DNA from: Spirochaetaceae bacterium
GTDB taxonomy: Bacteria > Spirochaetota > Spirochaetia > Treponematales > Breznakiellaceae
Assembly (NCBI GenBank): GCA_031255655.1
Contig: JAIRSB010000037.1
Location: 1 to 5,427, forward strand
DNA: 5,427 nucleotides
Direction: 5' to 3'
Shown here: positions 1 to 3,164 of the stretch, one piece after another
Layout of the letters: every line of letters begins with the position of its first letter
Position numbering within the stretch: position 1 is the stretch's first letter
Program-made: the position numbers and the translations under genes
Notes under the pieces: model-generated
What the model saw: only the letters and a program-made list of their open reading frames with translations
Databases searched by the model: none
What the model was told of the DNA's origin: nothing

Positions 1-1
1 C

Positions 2-244
2 TACAGTGCCAGTTTGCGGGCCGTCGGCACTTCTAAGCGCCGCATTGAGATCGGATATTTTCCAGCCTTGAAATCCGGAGCTTTTTGACGGACTTATAAG
101 GTTTTCCAATTGCGTGCCGTTAAGGGTGTATGTTACTAAAAGTCCCGTGATGGTGTATTCGGGACCGCTGGCCGTCTCCGGCGTTTCGTCGCCAACGTCC
201 AGGTACGGGAGGTCGCCTGCTAAATTAGTTGTCGAGATCGAATC
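2..244 (-). pseudogene. Out-of-frame continuation of the lipoprotein gene (partial)
   Basis: Reading the minus strand one base out of the short frame, from the last G of the tract, gives 81 codons without a stop up to the window edge. It begins DSISTTNLAGDLPYLDVGDE and later contains the segment GFQGWKISDLNAALRSADG. Composition is that of an ordinary soluble extracytoplasmic protein, rich in Thr, Ser, Gly and Asp, with no membrane segment. With 11, 14 or 17 G this would be fused to the signal peptide and first ~108 residues upstream. With 13 G (here) a stop lies at 220-222, and with 12 G a TAA comes six codons after the tract. It has no start or ribosome binding site of its own, so it should be read as the 3' part of the same gene. 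Its true end lies outside the window and I cannot assign a function. Confidence 0.65.
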
Positions 245-570
245 CCCCCCCCCCCCGTATATTTTGGGCCGAGTTTTTGCGGGTCGTCTATAAAGTTGTA
301 ACCGTCAACAAAGTCGTGTCCCGCGAGCCATTCTTCCTTGCTAAGTCCGCCTGCGAACTCTATGGCCGGAACCAGTTCTTTTGAGTAGAGCATGTTTACT
401 TTTTGCGATTCACCGCCCGTTAAAAACAATGCGTACACGCCTTTCGCCTCTTCCGGTGTTCCATCTTTTCCCGGAACAAAGCTGAGTGCGTCGTCTCCTG
501 CCTCCCCGCAGGACGCGAACGCGAGTCCTAGCAGTGCCGCGAGCGCGGCGCCGTAAATTCGTTTGGTCAT
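220..570 (-). CDS. Putative phase-variable lipoprotein, 5' part, in the short frame
   Basis: I do not recognise the family. The start is the ATG at 570, because a perfect AGGAGG lies six bases upstream; an in-frame ATG at 597 has no such site. The 116-residue product begins with a lipoprotein signal peptide: MTKR, a hydrophobic stretch of about 13 residues (6-18), then FASC with Cys21 as the likely lipidated residue. Phe at -3 is unusual for proteobacterial lipoboxes but tolerated in the looser spirochaetal ones. The mature part starts with an acidic, Gly-rich linker (GEAGDD) and is predicted to be exported and anchored by a lipidated cysteine. At residues 105-109 the frame enters a run of 13 G, reads Thr and four Gly, then seven residues and a TAG stop. 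The gene evidently continues in another frame beyond the tract, so the state seen here would be OFF or truncated. An assembly error in tract length is the main alternative. Confidence 0.72.
   Translation of the reverse strand: MTKRIYGAALAALLGLAFASCGEAGDDALSFVPGKDGTPEEAKGVYALFLTGGESQKVNMLYSKELVPAIEFAGGLSKEEWLAGHDFVDGYNFIDDPQKLGPKYTGGGGIRSRQLI
244..256. repeat. Homopolymer tract, 13 C (poly-G in the gene)
   Basis: Thirteen consecutive C on the plus strand, read as 13 G in the lipoprotein mRNA. It is by far the longest homopolymer in the window and sits inside a coding region at the exact place where the reading frame changes. Tracts of this length are known to gain and lose bases by slipped-strand mispairing during replication, and in other bacteria, including Treponema, they mediate phase variation of surface proteins. 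Such tracts are also prone to miscounting by sequencers, so the true length needs read-level support. Confidence 0.9.
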
Positions 571-576
571 TTTGAG

Positions 577-582
577 CCTCCT
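577..582 (-). promoter_or_regulatory. Shine-Dalgarno of the lipoprotein gene
   Basis: AGGAGG on the minus strand, followed by six bases (CTCAAA) and the ATG at 570. It decides the start: the longer reading from 597 would place this site inside the coding sequence and would add nine charged residues in front of an already complete signal peptide. Confidence 0.85.
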
Positions 583-604
583 ATAGGTCTCTTTCATTAA
601 GATA

Positions 605-638
605 TACCGCGCAACGCGCGGCAGGGCGGCGTAAGCCG
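605..638 (-). other. Two GC-rich hairpins in the lipoprotein leader
   Basis: In the direction of transcription the leader first shows CGGC-TTAC-GCCG (638-627), then a stronger stem CCGCGC-GTT-GCGCGG (621-607) that extends by one G-U and one T-A pair to eight pairs. No U-run follows, so this is not a rho-independent terminator. If transcription starts near 642 the two hairpins would occupy the 5' half of the leader, upstream of the ribosome binding site. They could stabilise the message, or be part of a dispersed intergenic repeat. Neither role is shown by the sequence. Confidence 0.4.
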
Positions 639-648
639 TCTGGCATGT

Positions 649-678
649 AGTCTAGCATAAAATATACGTTTCAGTCAA
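649..678 (-). promoter_or_regulatory. Candidate sigma-70 promoter for the lipoprotein gene
   Basis: Minus strand: TTGACT (673-678; five of six to TTGACA), an 18-base spacer, then TAGACT (649-654; four of six to TATAAT). The spacer is AT-rich. Transcription would start near 642, giving a leader of about 70 bases that carries the two hairpins and the AGGAGG. This is a consensus match only; no other -35/-10 pair in this leader looks better. Confidence 0.42.
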
Positions 679-984
679 TAGGTTTAGCGAGAGGGGCGAA
701 AATATAACAGAAAAATACGTTTAGAGACAAAAGAGGACGTAATTAAATTTTACTGTAATTTCCAGAACATAGTAACGTTTTGCCTTGTATTCGCGGTCTC
801 AGCACACTAATTACGGTCTTTTGACAGGGTTGTTTCTAGTAATGCCGATTTCCGCTATCGCATATTTTTGGATTGGAATGTTATATGCAAAATTTTGTAA
901 AAATAGTGAAAAATGCCTTTTTAAAATATCGACTTCATGACAAATGTGTAAAAAAACGGCTGTGAGCGTAATTCTAAATCATGT
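679..984. other. AT-rich intergenic stretch, no gene seen
   Basis: About 300 bases between the divergent lipoprotein and sigma-like genes. I see no open frame with a ribosome binding site, no tRNA-like cloverleaf and no terminator hairpin with a U-run. A TTGACA at 821-826 on the plus strand has no acceptable -10 at 16-18 bases. A short inverted repeat GCATAT (860-865) / ATATGC (883-888) is present but too short and AT-rich to interpret. The segment around 890-960 is very A/T-rich, with several A-runs. Confidence 0.5.
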
Positions 985-1007
985 TTTTCGCTGTATGTGT
1001 GCGAAAA
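985..1007. promoter_or_regulatory. Operator-like dyad upstream of the sigma-like gene
   Basis: TTTTCGC (985-991) and GCGAAAA (1001-1007) form a perfect 7-bp inverted repeat with a nine-base spacer. Immediately after the right arm is TACTAT (1009-1014), a reasonable -10 hexamer (four of six). The corresponding -35, TTTTCG at 985-990 with 18-base spacing, is poor. A weak -35 overlapped by a dyad is the usual layout for a site bound by a dimeric regulator, either repressor or activator. The match could be chance in this AT-rich DNA. Confidence 0.3.
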
Positions 1008-1032
1008 TACTATAGGCATATTATTTTATTTT

Positions 1033-1038
1033 GGAGGA
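1033..1038 (+). promoter_or_regulatory. Shine-Dalgarno of the sigma-like gene
   Basis: GGAGGA lies three bases before the ATG at 1042 (four after GGAGG), a short but workable spacing. It sets the start at MNIENPL rather than at the in-frame ATG at 997, which has no ribosome binding site and would put the SD and the candidate -10 inside the coding sequence. Confidence 0.8.
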
Positions 1039-1041
1039 AAT

Positions 1042-1893
1042 ATGAACATAGAAAATCCACTATCTTTTTTATACGAAGAGTATAGAGATGGAAATTTAAC
1101 AAGCCGAGATCTTGAGGCGCGTATATTCAGGCATATCATGGAAAGCTGCGACGATGAATACGGCTTGTATTTCAGATGCCGCAGCGACCGTATAGATTTT
1201 TTGTGTTGGTTTTATCCGCGTATGCGAGGTATCATAGAGCGTTATAATCAAAATTATTCTTCGTTCGACGCTTATGTCGCCTCAACGCTCTACTATTCTT
1301 ATCGTAGCTATAAGGAACGCCGTAAAAGACACGCCGCCGCTGAAAACGCTTGTTGGAAGGCTAGCAACTCCGGTTCCCTGGTTTGCGAATCGGAAACGCC
1401 GGAAGCAATGTGCGAAGAAAGTGAAACGCCGTCTGGCAACTATAAAATAAAATCACCGAAATATGTTTTGCTTATATTACTGAAATCATACTATTATGTG
1501 TCTGATGCTCTAATCAACAAAGCCGCTTCGGCGTTGAATATGACCCCTGAAGATTTGGGCAAAATGGTAGATACCCTGCATGAATTGCAAATAGAAAAAA
1601 TCGAAAGACGCCGGCGGCTTGTTTCCGCAAGTCATTGTTTGTATAACCGTTGTCTCAATTACGAAAGGCAGCTTGCAAGTAAAATTGAAAACGTGCAAGT
1701 ATGCAATTCACTTGTACAAAGACTTGAACGCAGCAGGAGGCGTTTGACAAATATGCGCGAACGGCTTAAATATACACGAATTGAAGCGACAAACAGCGAT
1801 TTGGCAAAGCTACTGGGCGTTCCTAAAGGGACTATAGATTCGAGGCTGGCCACAATAAAAAGTAAAATGTCCGCCAATGACTTTGACTTTTAA
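1042..1893 (+). CDS. Divergent sigma-70-like protein (hypothetical)
   Basis: A 283-residue cytoplasmic protein with no signal peptide or membrane segment. I do not recognise it by name, but its layout resembles a degenerate sigma-70 factor. Residues 52-97 look like region 2: FLCWFYPRMR, then ERYNQNYSSFDAYVASTLYY followed by SYRSYKERRKR, comparable with the ERFDPxxGxxFxTYAxWWIRQAI stretch of sigma factors, but the acidic core-binding segment between the halves is largely missing. Residues 105-135 are a low-complexity linker with a repeated (E)SETP motif. Residues 152-180 (ALNMTPEDLGKMVDTL) resemble the helix-turn-helix of region 3. Residues 185-245 are a strongly basic, probably helical or coiled stretch. 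Residues 250-276 (DLAKLLGVPKGTIDSRLATI) are a clear helix-turn-helix of the region 4 / LuxR type. A role in transcription is inferred from these helices only. It could be a true alternative sigma factor, or a DNA-binding derivative that has lost core binding. It is transcribed alone, divergent from the lipoprotein. Confidence 0.7.
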   Translation: MNIENPLSFLYEEYRDGNLTSRDLEARIFRHIMESCDDEYGLYFRCRSDRIDFLCWFYPRMRGIIERYNQNYSSFDAYVASTLYYSYRSYKERRKRHAAAENACWKASNSGSLVCESETPEAMCEESETPSGNYKIKSPKYVLLILLKSYYYVSDALINKAASALNMTPEDLGKMVDTLHELQIEKIERRRRLVSASHCLYNRCLNYERQLASKIENVQVCNSLVQRLERSRRRLTNMRERLKYTRIEATNSDLAKLLGVPKGTIDSRLATIKSKMSANDFDF

Positions 1894-1927
1894 GAATGTG
1901 TCCCCTAACTTGTCCGGTTTATAGCGG

Positions 1928-2959
1928 CTACCACGAAAAAGCAAACACTGTTTTCTCGTGATAGGGGCGTTCTGGTCCGAATATGGACGACGGGAATTCA
2001 GTGCGATTAGGGGAATCGGGGAAATTCTGGGTTTCCAAACAGAAACCGGAATATTTGTTGTAAATGGAGCCTAGCTTTCCGGCGACGTTGTGAAGAGAAT
2101 TACCGGTATAAAGCTGACAGCCGGGTTGAGTGGTTGAGACACGCATTGTTATGCCGGAATTCTCCTCGAAAATCTCGGCGCATGAGCGCAATGTCCCTGC
2201 TTCTCCATCAATTGCATAACAATGGTCATAGCCATTGCCAGTATGTACAATATCGCGCCCAAATGTTTTAGGCTCCAAGAAGTCAAAAGGAGTACCGGAT
2301 ACCGGCAATAATCGTCCGGTTGGAATTAGTAGATTATCAATTTCTGCATAAGACGAAGCGTAGATGCGCGCTTTGTGAGAGAGTATGTTGCCTGTACCTT
2401 CTCCGGCAAGATTGAAATAAGTGTGGTTTGTTAGATTTATAGGGCTTGGCGCGTCTACTGTAGCGGAATATTCCGCAATGATCTCGTGGGATTTGTTGAG
2501 GCCGTATGTGACTGAGGCTTTAAGATTTCCCGGATACCCCTCGTCATTTGCGGGACTATCTAGTTCAAATGTTACGAAAGAGCCATTACGCTCTATGCGC
2601 GGGGTGGATTTCCATACACGTTTGTCGAAGCCTCGTCTGCCGCCGTGCAAAGAGTTGCCGTTTTCGTTATTGTAAAGGTTGTATATTTTGCCATTTAGCT
2701 TAAACGCGCTTCCCCCGATTCTGTTGGCAAAACGTCCAACCGTAACCCCTAAAAAGCCATTGTTTTGTGTATAAGCCTCCAAAGTGGAGTATCCGAGACA
2801 TATATCGCAAAGTCCTTTTTTTGTGGTCGGTATGATGATTGATATAATTGAAGCGCCCATAGATGAGAGCGCAAGCGTCATTCCATCTTCGCGAAGGAAA
2901 TATAAAAAAACTTCCTCACCAGAGGTGAGGACGCCGAGCGTTTTAGTGGAAATGCTCAT
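1928..2959 (-). CDS. galM: Aldose 1-epimerase (galactose mutarotase)
   Basis: Interconverts the alpha and beta anomers of galactose and glucose in the cytoplasm, feeding the Leloir pathway. The chosen start gives 343 residues, the usual family length. Family motifs are in order: Arg80 in GRFANRIGG; His105 in NSLHGGRRGFDKRVW; the catalytic acid His179 in INLTNHTYFNLAG; Asp245 in NGYDHCYAI; and the catalytic base Glu309 in GFCLETQNFPDSPN. All substrate-binding and catalytic positions known for GalM are therefore present and the enzyme should be active. An upstream in-frame ATG (3019) would add 20 residues not expected for the family; neither ATG has a well-placed Shine-Dalgarno. The ATG at 2959 lies eight bases after a good -10, suggesting a leaderless message. 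No galK, galT or sugar transporter is in the window, so the substrate context is unknown. It ends 34 bp from the convergent sigma-like gene, with no convincing terminator between them. Confidence 0.93.
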   Translation of the reverse strand: MSISTKTLGVLTSGEEVFLYFLREDGMTLALSSMGASIISIIIPTTKKGLCDICLGYSTLEAYTQNNGFLGVTVGRFANRIGGSAFKLNGKIYNLYNNENGNSLHGGRRGFDKRVWKSTPRIERNGSFVTFELDSPANDEGYPGNLKASVTYGLNKSHEIIAEYSATVDAPSPINLTNHTYFNLAGEGTGNILSHKARIYASSYAEIDNLLIPTGRLLPVSGTPFDFLEPKTFGRDIVHTGNGYDHCYAIDGEAGTLRSCAEIFEENSGITMRVSTTQPGCQLYTGNSLHNVAGKLGSIYNKYSGFCLETQNFPDSPNRTEFPSSIFGPERPYHEKTVFAFSW

Positions 2960-2967
2960 GATAAGTG

Positions 2968-2997
2968 ATAATAGACGGATTTCCTTTGAAGTGTCTA
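2968..2997 (-). promoter_or_regulatory. Candidate galM promoter giving a leaderless mRNA
   Basis: Minus strand: TAGACA (2992-2997; five of six to TTGACA), an 18-base spacer, then TATTAT (2968-2973; five of six to TATAAT). Only eight bases separate the -10 from the ATG at 2959, so transcription should begin at or within a base or two of the start codon. That would explain why this start has no Shine-Dalgarno. The only AAAGGA nearby ends 22 bases upstream of the ATG, inside the promoter spacer, too far to serve it. Confidence 0.42.
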
Positions 2998-3039
2998 TAC
3001 GCAGCAACAGAGAAATCATTCATAACGACAGGCTCGTTG

Positions 3040-3057
3040 CGCGGGATGGTGGCGCTT
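3040..3057. repeat. Direct repeat copy 1 flanking parS
   Basis: The 18-base sequence CGCGGGATGGTGGCGCTT, identical to copy 2 at 3107-3124, at a 67-base period. The two copies bracket the parS palindrome on its galM side and mutS2 side. Both are preceded by a similar TTG(T). Confidence 0.85.
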
Positions 3058-3068
3058 CCGGCTTTGTG

Positions 3069-3104
3069 AAGGCGGGGGTGTTTCACGTGAAACACCCCCG
3101 CCTT
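3069..3104. repeat. Perfect 36-bp palindrome around parS
   Basis: The parS core is extended ten bases on each side by AAGGCGGGGG and its complement CCCCCGCCTT, giving an uninterrupted inverted repeat centred between 3086 and 3087. The symmetry breaks exactly at 3068/3105. There is no loop and no U-run on either strand, so it is not a standard terminator, although the RNA from mutS2 read-through would fold into a very strong hairpin here. Confidence 0.92.
3079..3094. other. parS: parS centromere site (ParB/Spo0J binding)
   Basis: TGTTTCACGTGAAACA, a perfect 16-bp palindrome and an exact match to the chromosomal parS consensus TGTTNCACGTGAAACA defined for Bacillus Spo0J and found across bacteria. 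ParB loads here as a CTP-dependent clamp, spreads on flanking DNA, works with ParA in moving origins apart, and recruits SMC. A chance 16-bp match is very unlikely in a 5.4-kb window. The site lies between genes, 70 bp past the mutS2 stop and 120 bp before the galM start. parB and parA are not in the window. Because parS sites generally cluster near oriC, the locus is probably origin-proximal; that is inference. Confidence 0.9.
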
Positions 3105-3106
3105 GT

Positions 3107-3124
3107 CGCGGGATGGTGGCGCTT
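3107..3124. repeat. Direct repeat copy 2 flanking parS
   Basis: Identical over 18 bases to copy 1 at 3040-3057. It starts two bases after the end of the parS palindrome. The sequence beyond each copy differs (CCGGC after copy 1, TACGT after copy 2), so the shared block ends sharply. Confidence 0.85.
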
Positions 3125-3164
3125 TACGTTAACCTTGCTATCCTCATTACTTTTGCGGGAAAGC

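Noticed and set aside
821..849. TTGACA on the plus strand as a promoter
   Set aside because: No -10-like hexamer occurs at 16-18 bases downstream, and no gene begins for another 200 bases.
1394..1438. Repeated (E)SETP units in the sigma-like gene as a tandem repeat locus
   Set aside because: Only two diverged copies in a low-complexity linker; no sign of ongoing repeat expansion.
1510..1877. Two short minus-strand open frames inside the sigma-like gene
   Set aside because: They overlap each other and are antisense to a gene with a clear Shine-Dalgarno and recognisable helices.
1932..1959. Imperfect inverted repeat CACGAAAA / TTTTCTCGTG as a shared terminator
   Set aside because: It has a bulge, few GC pairs and lies inside the galM coding end; not enough to call a terminator.
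2421..2675. 84-codon open frame on the plus strand inside galM
   Set aside because: Wholly antisense to conserved galM motifs, with no start signal.
3069..3104. Rho-independent terminator of mutS2
   Set aside because: The stem is perfect but there is no loop and no U-run on either strand; the parS core explains its centre better.
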